A stretch of DNA of 64,000 nt from Desulfocicer vacuolatum DSM 3385 (GCF_900176365.1 NZ_FWXY01000004.1:205939-269938); one strand, 5' to 3'. Shown: positions 44,068 through 54,885, numbered from the stretch's first letter. The notes: generated from the sequence alone by a model not told the origin. Translations and numbers: made by a program.

Positions 44068-45306
44068 ATGTCTGGAACCCCACGTAGAATAATCACCATT
44101 TTTATCCCCTTTGCCATGGGGTACTTCATTTCCTATATTTTTCGTGTGGTCAATGCGGTCATTGCCCCGGATCTGGTGATGGATCTTGATCTGGATCCCT
44201 CACAACTGGGGCTGCTCACCAGTGTCTATTTTATTTCATTTGCCTCTTCTCAGCTGCCATTGGGGTTGCTGCTGGATCGGTTCGGTCCACGCATGATCAA
44301 TGCATTGCTTCTTGTTGTTGCAGCCCTTGGCGCTTTTATCTTTGCACGGTCCCATACCCTTATTGGGGTGATCATTGGGCGGGCCTTTATTGGATTCGGG
44401 GTGTCAGCCTGTCTTATGTCTGCATTCAAAGCCTATGTGATCTGGTTTCCGGAGAAAATGTGGCCCAGAATCAATGGATTCCAGATGGCTGCAGGAGCCA
44501 TGGGTGCCCTGACTGCCACCACCCCTGTGGCCTGGGCCCTTCAAATAACCGATTGGCGGGGAATTTTCATGCTACTTTCCATGCTTTGCCTGTGTGTGGC
44601 AGCCATTTTATGTGGAGTGGTTCCTGAAAAAAAAGAGAAGAAAAAATCTGAATCATTAGCCGAGCAGCTGAGGGGAATTAAAACTATATTTACCAGTGGT
44701 CAGTTCCTGCGCACGGCTCCGGTGACCATTTTTTCCCAGGCGGGCTTTCTTTCCATCCAGGGATTATGGGTGGGGCCCTGGCTCCGGGACGTTGGCAATA
44801 TGGCGCAGATGGAAGCGGCCATGCTTCTTTCGGCAATTGCCCTTTCCATGATGTCCGGGTTTGTTATTCTGGGCTATCTTGCTGAACAGCTCAGTAAAAT
44901 TGGTATTAATGTCCTGAAAACCGCCGTTGGCGGAATGGTGATTTTCATGCTCATCCAGGGAGGCATCATTGCAGGGGTGCCCACCATGGTCCCCCTGATG
45001 TGGCTGTTGTTTGGTTTTTTCGGCACATCGGGTATCATCGCCTATTCCGGCCTTTCCCATTACTTCCCCCGGGAGCTTTCCGGGCGGGTCACCACCGGGC
45101 TCAATCTGATGGTTTTTCTGGCGGCGTTTGCTTGCCAATGGGTCATTGGTGCCATCATTAATGTGTGGGAAACCGGCATGGCAGACAGCTACGCGCCTGT
45201 GGGATACCAGGCGGGCTTTGGTTTGATGCTTCTGCTTCAACTTCTTGGACTTGCATGGTTTTTCATGGCACCGTTTATGGTGAAAAAAAAATTATCCCTG
45301 TCCTGA
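44068..45306 (+). CDS. MFS transporter
   Basis: 412 residues from ATG 44068, which fits the AAAGGAG site six bases upstream better than ATG 44062. Twelve membrane segments are visible, with the MFS loop motif DRFGPRMINALLLV after TM2 and an N-terminal half rich in Arg/Asp pairs. The charged middle loop (VPEKKEKKKSESLAEQL) divides two six-helix halves. The family resembles nitrate, sugar-phosphate or cyanate-type MFS permeases; substrate is unknown. The ribosome-binding site abuts an R1 repeat, so the promoter may lie inside or upstream of that repeat. Confidence 0.85.
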   Translation: MSGTPRRIITIFIPFAMGYFISYIFRVVNAVIAPDLVMDLDLDPSQLGLLTSVYFISFASSQLPLGLLLDRFGPRMINALLLVVAALGAFIFARSHTLIGVIIGRAFIGFGVSACLMSAFKAYVIWFPEKMWPRINGFQMAAGAMGALTATTPVAWALQITDWRGIFMLLSMLCLCVAAILCGVVPEKKEKKKSESLAEQLRGIKTIFTSGQFLRTAPVTIFSQAGFLSIQGLWVGPWLRDVGNMAQMEAAMLLSAIALSMMSGFVILGYLAEQLSKIGINVLKTAVGGMVIFMLIQGGIIAGVPTMVPLMWLLFGFFGTSGIIAYSGLSHYFPRELSGRVTTGLNLMVFLAAFACQWVIGAIINVWETGMADSYAPVGYQAGFGLMLLLQLLGLAWFFMAPFMVKKKLSLS

Positions 45307-45366
45307 CAGTTCTGCACACAGATTTTCCCCAAGGGATTTTAAATATGTAAAATTTTTGCAAATGGC

Positions 45367-45429
45367 CTCTAATGTGCCTTGTGGATGAACCATCAGGTTT
45401 AATAGACTTGGTCCGCGCTATTTCTGTCA
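45367..45429 (+). repeat. R4 repeat copy 2
   Basis: TAATGTGCCTTGTGGATGAA at 45370 onward and CTATTTCTGTC at about 45418 match the R4 copy at 10884-10927, with one change in the first block and a longer spacer. It lies between the MFS and NCS2 permease genes. Confidence 0.5.
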
Positions 45430-45485
45430 AACTTATTTCATCTACGCTTCTAAAACCTTAATTGATAAATTGTAAAGGGGTGTTT

Positions 45486-47195
45486 ATGGCAAAAAAACCT
45501 TCCAATCTGATTTATGGCGTGGATGATCGACCATCTTTCTATGAGATAGTCGTACTGGGGCTGGAACATATTTCGGTCATGACATTGGCTTTTGTCTTTC
45601 CGGTGATCATTGTGCAGGAATCCGGCGGCTCTATGCAAGAAGCTGCGGTTATGATTCAAATGTCCATGATTGCCGGCGGTTTGGGTACAATTCTTCAATC
45701 GATAAAGAACGCCCCCATGGGCTCCGGCTATCTATGTCCCCAGGTTTGTGGACCATCTTTTCTTTCCGCATCTATTTTGGCTGGAAAAACAGCAGGCCTT
45801 GGGGCTGTGTTTGCAGGGACTTTTTTCGGTGCCTTTTTTGAAGCCGTTTTTTCCAGAGTGATCAAGCGATTGCGCCAGTTCTTTCCGCCGGAGGTTACCG
45901 GCACAGTGGTGGCCATGGTGGGCATCACCGTGATTCCTTTTGCCATGACGCGTTTCTTCGGTCTCAATGAAACCAGTCCCACCATCAGGGCTCATTACGT
46001 AATAATCGCCGTAACAACACTTGGCGTTATCTGTGCGGTTACGATTTGGGGTAAAAAAAAGCTGCGTCTTTATAACATTATTATCGGCATGATGTTCGGC
46101 TATTTGTTATCATTTGTTTTCGGTGTTTTTACCACCGAGCAGACTGCCCGGCTGGCTTCCGCGCATTATATTGATTTTCCCGTTCCCATTTTTCATAAAT
46201 GGACGGTCAGGTGCGATCTGGTGATTCCATTTGTGGTGGCATCGTTGTGCTCGTCGCTTAAAACCATCGGTGATCTTGTGACCTGTCAAAAAATCAATGA
46301 TCCTGACTGGAAACATATGGATATGGATTCAATGAAAGGCGGTCTGCTGGCGGACGCAGCTGGCGCTATGAGTGCTGGACTCCTCGGAGGAATGGCGCAA
46401 TCTTCATCGTCGAGCAATGTGGCTTTGTCTTTGGCTACGGGTGCCACCAGCCGGATAATCGCTTGGTCGGTGGGGCTTTTGCTGATTGCTTTGGCCTTTT
46501 TCCCCAAATTCGCGACCATATTTGTCATAATGCCTGCACCGGTCATCGGCGCTACCCTTGTATTTGCAGTGAGTTTTATGATCGTTGTGGGGCTTCAGAT
46601 AATTACCTCCCGCATGCTGGATGCTCGGAAAATGCTGGTGGTGGGAATTTCGATTATTCTTGGCCTGAGTGTCGACATGGTACCGGGGGTGTATGCTGGC
46701 GTGCCCTCGTGGATTGCTCCGGTTTTCAGTTCTTCATTGTCCTTGGCCACGATTTCTGTTGTTATTTTAAACATTTTATTTAGAATCGGGATTGCTAACA
46801 AAAAGACGTTGGTCCTTAAACCAGGAGTGGCTTCCGGACAGGCAATTTATAATTTTACAGATACCTGTGGTCGAGAATGGGGGGCTCGTAATGAAATTAT
46901 TGCCCGTGCTACCCGTATTCTTACTGAATTGTTCGAATCTTGTGTAAGTTCCGATCTCGCAAAAAGCGATATTGTTGTTGATATGCGTTTTGATGAATTT
47001 AATCTGGATCTTAAGCTGAGTTATCATGGAATGCCGTTGGATTTTTCAGCGGATGCGCCTTGCATTGATGATATTGTAAATGATGACGAATCCCTGCGAC
47101 GACTCTCCACGGCAATTATCCGGAAAACTGTAGACCGCATGAAATGTGAAGAATTCCAGGGAAAAACGATATTGCGTATTCACCTTGATCATTAA
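45486..47195 (+). CDS. NCS2 (uracil-xanthine) permease with RsbW-like C-terminal domain
   Basis: 569 residues from ATG 45486, after AAAGGGGTG. Residues 1-440 are a nucleobase:cation symporter-2 core with the conserved VCGPSF (88-93), PPEVTGTVVAM (134-144) and AGLLGGMAQSSSSSNVALS (297-315). Residues 450-569 are extra and resemble a GHKL/RsbW-type ATPase fold: ILTELFESC at the N-box position, YHGMPLDF at the G1-box, and LRRLSTAIIRKTVDRMKCEE as the C-terminal helix. The N-box Asn and G1-box Asp are replaced, so nucleotide binding is doubtful. Codon use looks less GC-rich than the neighbours, a mild hint of transfer. Confidence 0.88.
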   Translation: MAKKPSNLIYGVDDRPSFYEIVVLGLEHISVMTLAFVFPVIIVQESGGSMQEAAVMIQMSMIAGGLGTILQSIKNAPMGSGYLCPQVCGPSFLSASILAGKTAGLGAVFAGTFFGAFFEAVFSRVIKRLRQFFPPEVTGTVVAMVGITVIPFAMTRFFGLNETSPTIRAHYVIIAVTTLGVICAVTIWGKKKLRLYNIIIGMMFGYLLSFVFGVFTTEQTARLASAHYIDFPVPIFHKWTVRCDLVIPFVVASLCSSLKTIGDLVTCQKINDPDWKHMDMDSMKGGLLADAAGAMSAGLLGGMAQSSSSSNVALSLATGATSRIIAWSVGLLLIALAFFPKFATIFVIMPAPVIGATLVFAVSFMIVVGLQIITSRMLDARKMLVVGISIILGLSVDMVPGVYAGVPSWIAPVFSSSLSLATISVVILNILFRIGIANKKTLVLKPGVASGQAIYNFTDTCGREWGARNEIIARATRILTELFESCVSSDLAKSDIVVDMRFDEFNLDLKLSYHGMPLDFSADAPCIDDIVNDDESLRRLSTAIIRKTVDRMKCEEFQGKTILRIHLDH

Positions 47196-47252
47196 AAATG
47201 ATAACTCATATTCAACACCTTTGCCAAATTTTAAATTATCAGGAACAAACAC

Positions 47253-47307
47253 TATATATTGTGCTTGCAAGATTTTTTGAGTATGGATATATAGAGCACA
47301 ATATATA
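47253..47307 (+). other. Long hairpin downstream of the NCS2 permease gene
   Basis: Thirteen-base perfect arms, TATATATTGTGCT (47253-47265) and AGCACAATATATA (47295-47307), enclose a 29-base loop. It lies 58 bases after the permease stop. It may be an mRNA 3' end structure. No T-tract follows immediately, so a plain rho-independent terminator is not certain. The gap continues to 48110. Confidence 0.5.
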
Positions 47308-47376
47308 CTGGAATAAGATTAGCTAAGGTGTTGATTAAGTAATAAATCTTAAATGATTTACGTTTTTTGTTCTAAA

Positions 47377-47560
47377 CTCAACTTTCGGTGTTCGCATTTC
47401 GTGGTGGGGTCAGGCTTTCGTTATTAACATTATCGAGGCTTTTTTCGTTGGCAAAGGCCTTGGTCGATAACATCAATAACAAAAGCCTGACCCCGTCGGC
47501 ATACTGAGCCTATCGGTACATTTAAAAATGCCGGCTTTGAAATGAAGCCCGAGAGTTGAG
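47377..47560 (-). mobile_element. R2 MITE-like element, copy 2 (inverted)
   Basis: A 184-base nested palindrome, the reverse complement of the copies at 30734 and 59923. The end CTCAACTTTCGG is opposed by GAGAGTTGAG, and the core is GTTATTAACATTATCGA. A perfect 7-bp duplication TTCTAAA flanks it (47370-47376 and 47561-47567). No coding capacity. The rest of the 915-base gap (47561-48110) holds a doubtful 120-codon frame at 47684 with no good ribosome-binding site. Confidence 0.9.
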
Positions 47561-48110
47561 TTCTAAATGATTGCTTTTTCCGTCGGATGGATCAAAAAGA
47601 TTTATTGCATTTTCCTCACATTTTTTTCACCATGGAAGAAATATTTGATACTATCATAACTCCTTTGATGCCCTTATATAAAGATGAACAAGGCGAATTT
47701 TGAACTGTTTTTTTACATACCCTTCTGGTGTAAAAGCTGTCAAGGATTAATTACCGGGAAAAAATGCAGATTCAAAAGGTGTAAGATTCTGATAAAGGGG
47801 AGGGGGCTTTTCCTTGAGCCTTTTATGCCGTCTAATCTGGGTCGAATGATTTTACAAATTGTAAAAAAAAATGACACGGGTTTAATCCTTTTTCATTTGG
47901 GAAAATCGAGGATTGAAGAACAGGGGCAGTTCTTGCTTGTTGTTGATAAAAAGGCATTAGGTGGCACAACATTTGCCTTTTGTCAGGATAGCAAGGGCAG
48001 GCATGATCGTTATGTTTCCTCGTCATTCTGCCTCAGCTGGTGGTAGCTGGGTGTTTTTTTCCACCCTTTGGTCATCATTGATTCAATTATTGAAATGCAA
48101 GGAGGAGATC

Positions 48111-48851
48111 ATGAAAAAAAAATCGGACAGCATGGTATACACCCCCGGACAATATGGAAAAAAACACTTAACAGTTGCGGAGTGGAGAGATGCACACATT
48201 CAAAAATGGGCAGCTCGCCAGGCAGCCCTTACCTCGAAAAGCTCAGACGCTAAGGATCATCCAGTGATTTGCTTTTCGCGAAAAATCGGTGGGGGAGCTC
48301 TGGAAATTGCAGATATTCTGGCGGAAAAAATCAATTTTCGGGTCATTGACCGGGAGATTCTTGAACACATGGCAAGCCAGGCCAATCTCACAGAAAAGAC
48401 AGTGGCTTTTTTTGATGAAAGGTATCCAGGCAGGATGAGCGAGCTGCTGGCCATGCTCACCACGGAAAAATCATTTATCAAGAGTGATTATGCCCGTGAG
48501 CTTGCCAAATCGGCCCTTGCCCTTGCCGACCTTGAACCCACCATATTTGTGGGTCGGGGACTGCATCTGATTCTTCCCCGGGAACGGGTGCTGGCGGTAC
48601 GGTGTATCTGTAGCCAGGAGTTTCGGGAGAAACGGCTGGCCCATCAACTGGGCATTGACCGAAAAACGGCCCAAGAACGGCTCAGTGAGATTGATAAAGA
48701 GCAGCGCGATTTTTTTAAACGCATCTACCAGAAAAAAGATGCCAGCCCCTATGAATTTGATCTGGTGATAAACAGGGATTATATCTCCAATCCTGAAGAT
48801 GCGGCTGCTGTGGTGGGCTGTGCCTATGAACGTAAGTTCAATAAAGGGTAA
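48111..48851 (+). CDS. Cytidylate-kinase-like family protein
   Basis: 246 residues from ATG 48111, chosen for its strong GGAGGAG site; a longer frame from 47961 has none. Residues 1-48 are a variable, positively charged lead (MKKKSDSMVYTPGQYGKKHL). The P-loop-like segment ICFSRKIGGGALEIADILA (53-71) lacks a canonical GKS/T but matches the cytidylate-kinase-like family. VIDREILEHMA (79-89), FVGRGLHLIL and the LID-like Arg-rich stretch REKRLAHQLGIDRKTAQERL follow. True substrate is unknown. A hairpin terminator overlaps its stop. Confidence 0.85.
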   Translation: MKKKSDSMVYTPGQYGKKHLTVAEWRDAHIQKWAARQAALTSKSSDAKDHPVICFSRKIGGGALEIADILAEKINFRVIDREILEHMASQANLTEKTVAFFDERYPGRMSELLAMLTTEKSFIKSDYARELAKSALALADLEPTIFVGRGLHLILPRERVLAVRCICSQEFREKRLAHQLGIDRKTAQERLSEIDKEQRDFFKRIYQKKDASPYEFDLVINRDYISNPEDAAAVVGCAYERKFNKG

Positions 48852-48869
48852 GCTTGAAGCTTACCTTTT
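48847..48869 (+). terminator. Rho-independent terminator overlapping the kinase-like gene stop
   Basis: GGTAAGCTT and AAGCTTACC form a near-perfect hairpin (48847-48865, loop about seven bases), followed by TTTT. The TAA stop of the upstream gene lies in the left arm. Confidence 0.65.
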
Positions 48870-48915
48870 CATATAAAAACTGCCACGGGCAGACCGTATT
48901 TTGACCCGGTTCTGA
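48869..48915 (-). repeat. R1 repeat, copy 8 (fragment of module B)
   Basis: About 47 bases, TCATATAAAAACTGCCACGG and CAGACCGTATTTTGACCCGG, equal to one end of a module B. The rest of the module is absent. It sits between the terminator of the kinase-like gene and the 3' end of the outer-membrane factor gene. Confidence 0.7.
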
Positions 48916-48927
48916 AGGGGGATGCGC

Positions 48928-50328
48928 TTAGTGGGCAAGCCCCCCTCCAAGCACTTTGTACAGGCTGACCCTGTTGGCCAGCTCCTGGCGCTGCAGGTCA
49001 ATTTCGGCGATTTGGGAAGCAAACAACGACCGCTGGGCATCCAGCACGTTTAAAAAGGAGTCAATGCCTTCGTTGTACCTTTTCATGGAGAGATCGCAGG
49101 CATTTTGACTTGCCCGAACCAGCATGTGTTGAGCTTTAAGCTGCTTTCCCAGGGTCTCTTTGAAGGCCAGGGCATCTGCCACTTCTTTAAACGCCGATTG
49201 CAGGGTTTTTTCATATTGAACCACGGCAATTTTCTGGTCAATTTCTGCTGCCTTTACCAGGGTTTTGTTTCGTTTACCATTGAAAATGGGGACAGAGATG
49301 GATGGCCCGAGCCCCCATCCCGCATTATCAGAGGAGGAAAACAAGTTTCCAAGATCGGAGCTTGAGTAGCCAAGATTACCGGTGAGCGCAATACGGGGAT
49401 AAAGGGCGGCCCGTGCCGCACCAATATTGGCTCCGGCCGCTTTTAGTGAATACTCGGCCCCAAGGATATCCGGGCGTTTGAGGAGCACCTCTGATGAGAG
49501 CCCCACTGGGATCTCCTCCATGACTGCGGCCCTATCAAGCTCTGTTGACATGGGAATTCCAGAGAGCCCCTTGGTTCCCATAATGGCCACCAGGGCGTTT
49601 TTATCCAATTGCACCAGGCGTGTAAACAGGATCGTATTCACCCGGGCAGACTCCAGGGCAATGCGGGCCTGGGACAGATCCTGTTTGGTGGCCACGCCGT
49701 TTTGGTAGCTTTTGTTCACCAACTCGTATGTCTGCCGACGCGTTTCCAGGGAATTTTTTGACATTTTAAGGGTTTGCAGGTCACTTGTCAGTTGAAGGCA
49801 GGCATTGGCTGCCTGGGCGATCAATGAGATGGTGATGCTTTTCCGGGCTTCATCGGTGGCCAGATACTTGTTCAAGGCGACGTGGCCCAGGCTTTTGATG
49901 CGACCGAAAAAATCGATTTCATAGTACGGCATGGCAAGGCTGGCCCGATACTTTTCACCGGTGTTGCCGTGAAAATCGCTCTGATAGTCCCCGGTGCCGG
50001 CGGCATTGAGTTCCGGCTGCAGCTTGGAGTGTTCAATGTTGTAGAGGGCCTGGGTTTTCTGAACACTGAGCACCGCACTTTTCAAGTCCCGATTGTTGGT
50101 AAGGGTCGTTTGAATCACCGTTTGCAAATCCTGGGACTGGAAAAACGTTTTCCATGGAATATCGGTGGTAAGTCCTTGATCGGTTTTCATTTTATCCGAG
50201 GTTGCCTCACCTTGAATCGACGACCAGTCCGAGGCGGTCACATTTTCCGGGCGATGATATGCCGGGCCAAAGGAACACCCTGAGATCATCAGGGCACCTG
50301 CCACGACCAAACATGCAATTATTTTCAT
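48928..50328 (-). CDS. Outer-membrane efflux lipoprotein (OprM/NodT family)
   Basis: 466 residues. The lipobox LMISGC at 14-19 and a following SFGPAYHRPE match OprM-type channels, trimeric beta-barrel plus long alpha-helical tunnel. The two repeated domains are visible by length and by the pattern YEIDFFGRIKSLGHVALNKYLATDEA and LLKRPDILGAEYSLKAAGANIGAARAALYPRIALTGN. The gene starts directly after the stop of the RND pump gene with no gap. It completes a tripartite pump with the adaptor and permease, all under the MarR regulator upstream. Confidence 0.95.
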   Translation of the reverse strand: MKIIACLVVAGALMISGCSFGPAYHRPENVTASDWSSIQGEATSDKMKTDQGLTTDIPWKTFFQSQDLQTVIQTTLTNNRDLKSAVLSVQKTQALYNIEHSKLQPELNAAGTGDYQSDFHGNTGEKYRASLAMPYYEIDFFGRIKSLGHVALNKYLATDEARKSITISLIAQAANACLQLTSDLQTLKMSKNSLETRRQTYELVNKSYQNGVATKQDLSQARIALESARVNTILFTRLVQLDKNALVAIMGTKGLSGIPMSTELDRAAVMEEIPVGLSSEVLLKRPDILGAEYSLKAAGANIGAARAALYPRIALTGNLGYSSSDLGNLFSSSDNAGWGLGPSISVPIFNGKRNKTLVKAAEIDQKIAVVQYEKTLQSAFKEVADALAFKETLGKQLKAQHMLVRASQNACDLSMKRYNEGIDSFLNVLDAQRSLFASQIAEIDLQRQELANRVSLYKVLGGGLAH

Positions 50329-53300
50329 TTATTTCACCTCATTGTAGCCGGGTTCCAGCGCTTTTTTGTTTTTGATTTTCAGGGATGAGATGCGCTCGAT
50401 GAGAACAAAAAACAGAGGCACAAAGTAGATGGCCAGAAAGGTCGCCCCGATCATCCCGCCGATGATGGCAAGACCTATGGCATTCTGACTGGCGGCACCG
50501 GCACCGGTGGATTTTGCAAGGGGCAACACCCCGAGCACAAAGGCCATGGAGGTCATGATTATGGGTCGAAACCGCAGCTTGAATGAGGTCAGCGCCGCCT
50601 CAACCAGGGGGGTTCCCGATTCATAAAGCTCTTTGGCAAACTCCACGATCAAAATGGCGTTCTTTGCGCACAGCCCCACGGTGGTGAGCAGGGCCACCTG
50701 GAAGTAGACATCATTGCTCATACCAAAGGCCAGGGTGGCGATCACCGATCCCACAATCCCCAGGGGCAACGCCAGCAGCACGGAAAAGGGGATGGCCCAG
50801 CTTTCATACAGAGCGGCCAGGCTCAGGAACACAATGATAATGGATATGGCATACAGGGCAGGGCCCTGGGAGCCGGACAACTTCTCTTCATAGGAGGTGG
50901 TTGACCAGGCGTAGCCGATGCCTTCGGGGAGTTCTTCTGCCAGTTTTTCCATTATAGCCATGGCTTCTCCCGTACTGACACCGGAGGCATTTCCCCCCTG
51001 GATGTTGATGGAAGCGTATCCGTTGAAACGTTCCAGCCGGGGAGACCCATAGGTCCAGTGGCCTGTGGAAAAGGAGGTAAAGGGCACCATTTTCCCGCTG
51101 CCGTTTTTTACATACCATTTTTCGATGTCACCGGGCTGCATCCGATCCCTGGCCTGGCCCTGGACATAGACCTTTTTTACACGTCCGTTGTCCATGAAGT
51201 CATTGACATAGGCGGACCCCCACGCGGTCTGGAGGGTGGCGTTGATCTCCTTGATGGAGAGCCCCAGGGCCCGGGCCTTTTCCATGTCGATTTCGATTTT
51301 GTACTGGGGCACGTCATTCAGCCCGTTGGCTCGAACCCCCACCAGCTTAGGGTTCTGGCGGGCCTTGCCCAGCAGCCGGTTGCGGGCATCCATGAGTTTT
51401 TCATGGCCCGCGCCCACATAATCGATGAGCTGGAGGTCAAACCCGGAGGCCGTTCCAAGGTCAATGATGGGCGGCGGATAAAAAGCAAAAATCATGGCGT
51501 CCTTGACCCGGGACATGGCCCGGTTGATCTTCCCGGCAATGGACATCACCGACTCGTCCCGGTTCTCCCAGTCCTTGAGGTTGACAAAGGAAACTGCGGT
51601 GTTCTGACCGTAACCGGCGAAGCTGAAGCCCACAACGGTCATGTACTCCCGGAACTGATCTGCCAGATTGCCGTCCAGGTAATCGGTATACTTCTCAAGG
51701 GCCGAGGCGGTCCTGGCCGCAGTGGAGGCAGCGGGGGTGGAGACTTGAACAATGAGCACGCCCTGGTCTTCATCCGGCAGGAAGCCCGTGGGAATACGAA
51801 CGAACAAATAGCCCAACCCCACAAAAATCATCAGATAGACGGCAATGGAGCGCTTCCAGTTGCGCGTGATTCGGCCTGACGCGCTGTGACTGACGTTTCG
51901 GGCCTGGTCGAATATCCGGTTGAACCACCCGAAAAAGCCGGTCCTTTTCTCCTGGTGGCCCGGGGCCACCGGTTTGAGAATGGTGGCGCACAGCACCGGG
52001 GTCAGAATCAGGGCCACAATCACCGAAAAAGTCATGGCGGACACGATGGTCAGCGAGAACTGGCGGTAAATGGCACCGGCGGATCCGGAAAAGAACGCCA
52101 TGGGAATAAACACGGCGGACAGTACCATGCCGATGCCGATGAGGGCGCCGGTGATCTGGTCCATGGATTTGCGGGTCGCGTCCATGGGCGACAGGCCTTC
52201 TTCGGCCATCACACGTTCCACGTTTTCCACAACAACAATGGCGTCGTCCACCAAAAGGCCAATGGCCAGAACCATGGCAAACATGGTCAATGTGTTGATG
52301 GTAAATCCAAAAAGATGCAGGGTCGCAAAGGTGCCCAGCAGGACCACCGGAACCGCCAGGGTGGGAATCAAGGTTGCCCTGAAATTCTGTAGAAACAGAA
52401 GCATCACAAAAAAGACCAGGATAATGGCCTCAAACAGGGTATGGACCACCGATTCAATGGATATTTCCACAAAGGGCGTGGTGTCATAGGGAAAGGAGTA
52501 ACCCACGCCGTCCGGCAGGTACTGTGACAGCTCCGCAAGCTTATCCTTCACACGCTTGGCCGTATCCAGGGCGTTGGCGCCGGTGGCAAGGCTCACGCCA
52601 AAGGCTGCGGCGGGCGTTTGGTTGCGCTCTACGACGGTTCCATAGGTTTCCTGGCCCAGGGAGATGTCGGCCACATCCTTGAGGCGTACCTGGGATCCGT
52701 CCTCATTGACCCTAAGAATGATCTCCCGGAACTGGTCCGTATTTTTCAGCCGGGATTGCGCCAGGATGGTGGCGTTGATCTGCTGGCCCCGGACGGCGGG
52801 CAGGGCCCCGAACTGTCCGGCGGAAACATCGATGTTCTGCTCGGAGATGGCTTGCAGTACCTCATTGGTGGAGAGATTGTAGGCAAACAGCTTTTCCGGG
52901 TTCAGCCACACCCGCATGGCATAGGGAGAGCCGAAGGTGCTTACAGAACCGACACCCTTCACCCTTGAGATGGGGTCCTGGATGCGGGAAGCCACCAGGT
53001 CTGCCAGATAGGTCTGGCCGATCTCCGGGTTGGTGGAATGGAAACTGGTCACAAACAGATAGGAGGTTGAGGCTTTTTCCACCACCACTCCCTGGGCCTG
53101 GACGGCCGCCGGTAACAGCGGCATGGCGGTCTGTACCTTGTTTTGCACCTGGACCTGGGCAATGTCCGGATCGGTGCCCGGCTCCAGGGTGACAATGATC
53201 TCCACTTTACCGGTGGCATCGGAGGACGAGCTGAAATACCGCATGTTATCGATGCCGGTCAGCTGCTGTTCGATGACCTGGGTGACCGAGTTTTGAACCG

Positions 53301-53466
53301 TATCCGCAGACGCCCCGGGGTAAAACGTGCTTACGGAAATCTGGGGCGGTGCCAGGGTCGGATATTGTTCCACCGGCATCTGGGGGATGGACAGTATCCC
53401 CGCCAGCATTATGAGTAATGCGATTACCCAGCCAAACACCGGGCGATCAAGAAAAAAACGTGACAT
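50329..53466 (-). CDS. RND multidrug efflux permease (HAE1/AcrB type)
   Basis: 1045 residues, the size of AcrB. The N-terminus [38 protein letters not shown] is typical of HAE1 pumps. TM4 carries [22 protein letters not shown] with the paired Asp of the proton relay, and the second half has [20 protein letters not shown] with the relay Lys. The pump binds diverse hydrophobic drugs in the periplasm and expels them through the outer-membrane channel. It starts 11 bases after the adaptor gene stop and is followed by the outer-membrane factor without a gap. It differs from the shorter-tailed HAE pump at 10948. Confidence 0.95.
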   Translation of the reverse strand: MSRFFLDRPVFGWVIALLIMLAGILSIPQMPVEQYPTLAPPQISVSTFYPGASADTVQNSVTQVIEQQLTGIDNMRYFSSSSDATGKVEIIVTLEPGTDPDIAQVQVQNKVQTAMPLLPAAVQAQGVVVEKASTSYLFVTSFHSTNPEIGQTYLADLVASRIQDPISRVKGVGSVSTFGSPYAMRVWLNPEKLFAYNLSTNEVLQAISEQNIDVSAGQFGALPAVRGQQINATILAQSRLKNTDQFREIILRVNEDGSQVRLKDVADISLGQETYGTVVERNQTPAAAFGVSLATGANALDTAKRVKDKLAELSQYLPDGVGYSFPYDTTPFVEISIESVVHTLFEAIILVFFVMLLFLQNFRATLIPTLAVPVVLLGTFATLHLFGFTINTLTMFAMVLAIGLLVDDAIVVVENVERVMAEEGLSPMDATRKSMDQITGALIGIGMVLSAVFIPMAFFSGSAGAIYRQFSLTIVSAMTFSVIVALILTPVLCATILKPVAPGHQEKRTGFFGWFNRIFDQARNVSHSASGRITRNWKRSIAVYLMIFVGLGYLFVRIPTGFLPDEDQGVLIVQVSTPAASTAARTASALEKYTDYLDGNLADQFREYMTVVGFSFAGYGQNTAVSFVNLKDWENRDESVMSIAGKINRAMSRVKDAMIFAFYPPPIIDLGTASGFDLQLIDYVGAGHEKLMDARNRLLGKARQNPKLVGVRANGLNDVPQYKIEIDMEKARALGLSIKEINATLQTAWGSAYVNDFMDNGRVKKVYVQGQARDRMQPGDIEKWYVKNGSGKMVPFTSFSTGHWTYGSPRLERFNGYASINIQGGNASGVSTGEAMAIMEKLAEELPEGIGYAWSTTSYEEKLSGSQGPALYAISIIIVFLSLAALYESWAIPFSVLLALPLGIVGSVIATLAFGMSNDVYFQVALLTTVGLCAKNAILIVEFAKELYESGTPLVEAALTSFKLRFRPIIMTSMAFVLGVLPLAKSTGAGAASQNAIGLAIIGGMIGATFLAIYFVPLFFVLIERISSLKIKNKKALEPGYNEVK

Positions 53467-53477
53467 GATATGCTTCC

Positions 53478-54677
53478 TTATTGCATGGTGCTGTAAAACC
53501 CATGGGCAAGGGCCAGGGTTGCCGGAGATGCTTCCACTTCAACGCCGGGGCCAAGTCTTTGAAATCCCTCGGTGACAATGGTGTCGTTCTCGTTGAGGCC
53601 TGTGCTCACAATCCAGCTGTTCCCGTAAGACCCCTCCACTTCAATGGGCTTGGGGCGGACCTTGTTCTCCTTGTCCACCACCCAGGCCACCATTTTCCCG
53701 CTGGGCTGCAAAATAGCCGCCTGCTGGGGAATTAAAAGTACCTGGGCTTTATCCAGAAAAAGCGTAGCACTCACAAAAAAACCGGGATACAGCTCTTCCG
53801 TGGGGTTGGGAAACAGCGCCCTCAGCACCACGGAAGAGGTGGTGGGATCCACGGTGACCTCTGAAAATTTAAGTTCTCCTGTGTGGCCGTAAAGCCCCTG
53901 GTTGTCCCCGTAATCGAGCCTGACCATGACCTTGTCGGTGTGGCTGCTTTTTTTCTTGAGTTCAAATAATTTTTTTCTGGCCTGCTGCATGTCCACATAA
54001 ATGGGGTCAAGCTGGGTAATTTCAGCCATCATTTTGGCCTGATTGGCCGTTACAAGAGCCCCTTCAGTAACCGTTGATTTGCCGATACGCCCCGTGATGG
54101 GCGCATAGACTCTGGTATAATCCAGGTTGATTTTTGCCCGGGCAACCGAGGCATTGGCCACGGCCACGGCGGCCCGGGCCTGGAGGAGCGCGGCATGGGC
54201 ATCATCGTATTCCTGGCGGCTCACCGCTTTGTCTTTCACCAGTCTGCCATACCTTTTTTCACGGGCCCGGGTCGCCTTTAACTGAGCCCGGGCCTTGAGA
54301 AGATCGGCCCGGACGGAATCATACACAGCCTGGTAGGTTGACGGGTCAATCTGGTAAAGGGGCTGCCCCTTTTTTACCATTCCGCCTTCTTCAAAAAAGC
54401 GCTCAAGCACAATTCCTGTGACCTGGGGTCTGACTTCTGCCACTTTAAAGGCGTTGACCCGCCCGGGAACGGTTTGGGTATATTGAATGGCTTGTTTTTT
54501 CAATGTTATGGTTGAAACCGGGGCTTTGAAAGCCCCACCTCCCGCTTTTCCCGGCTCCTGCGCCATGGCAGAAGAGGTAATCAAAACAAAACCCAGGATC
54601 ATGGGAGCAAACAGTCCCTTGACACCTGAGGGGAGATGTAAATGATAAAACGGGGATTTTATTATTCCAATCCTCAT
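53478..54677 (-). CDS. RND efflux periplasmic adaptor (AcrA/MexA type)
   Basis: 399 residues from ATG 54677 after a GGAG site; a longer frame from 54836 adds only unlikely sequence. A signal peptide (about 18-38, [20 protein letters not shown]) has no lipobox Cys. The family order follows: [42 protein letters not shown], an alpha-hairpin at about 105-175, [23 protein letters not shown], and the beta-barrel with [18 protein letters not shown]. It connects the HAE1 pump to the outer-membrane lipoprotein in the same operon. Confidence 0.94.
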   Translation of the reverse strand: MRIGIIKSPFYHLHLPSGVKGLFAPMILGFVLITSSAMAQEPGKAGGGAFKAPVSTITLKKQAIQYTQTVPGRVNAFKVAEVRPQVTGIVLERFFEEGGMVKKGQPLYQIDPSTYQAVYDSVRADLLKARAQLKATRAREKRYGRLVKDKAVSRQEYDDAHAALLQARAAVAVANASVARAKINLDYTRVYAPITGRIGKSTVTEGALVTANQAKMMAEITQLDPIYVDMQQARKKLFELKKKSSHTDKVMVRLDYGDNQGLYGHTGELKFSEVTVDPTTSSVVLRALFPNPTEELYPGFFVSATLFLDKAQVLLIPQQAAILQPSGKMVAWVVDKENKVRPKPIEVEGSYGNSWIVSTGLNENDTIVTEGFQRLGPGVEVEASPATLALAHGFYSTMQ

Positions 54678-54885
54678 AATTGTTCTCCAAATATTTAAGC
54701 AATTTATGATGCACACCCCTGATAAAACCGGGGGTGTAAATGATGAACCGCTTATGGCCACGCCTGATGGGCACTTGGGTTCGTATTGTGGGCAAACAGC
54801 CCGTATCTCAAAAAAATTGGCCCCCGGCAATGGCACCGGAGGCCAATTCTATTCAGTGTGAATTCAATTGTGGTTTCTGGGTTTA

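Noticed and set aside
47684..48046. 120-codon open frame downstream of the R2 element
   Set aside because: No good ribosome-binding site and no recognisable domain. Described in the gap note instead of as a gene.
51058..51879. 273-codon plus-strand frame inside the RND pump gene
   Set aside because: The minus-strand pump is full length and conserved, and the antisense protein is low-complexity Gly/His/Pro-rich. It is a shadow.
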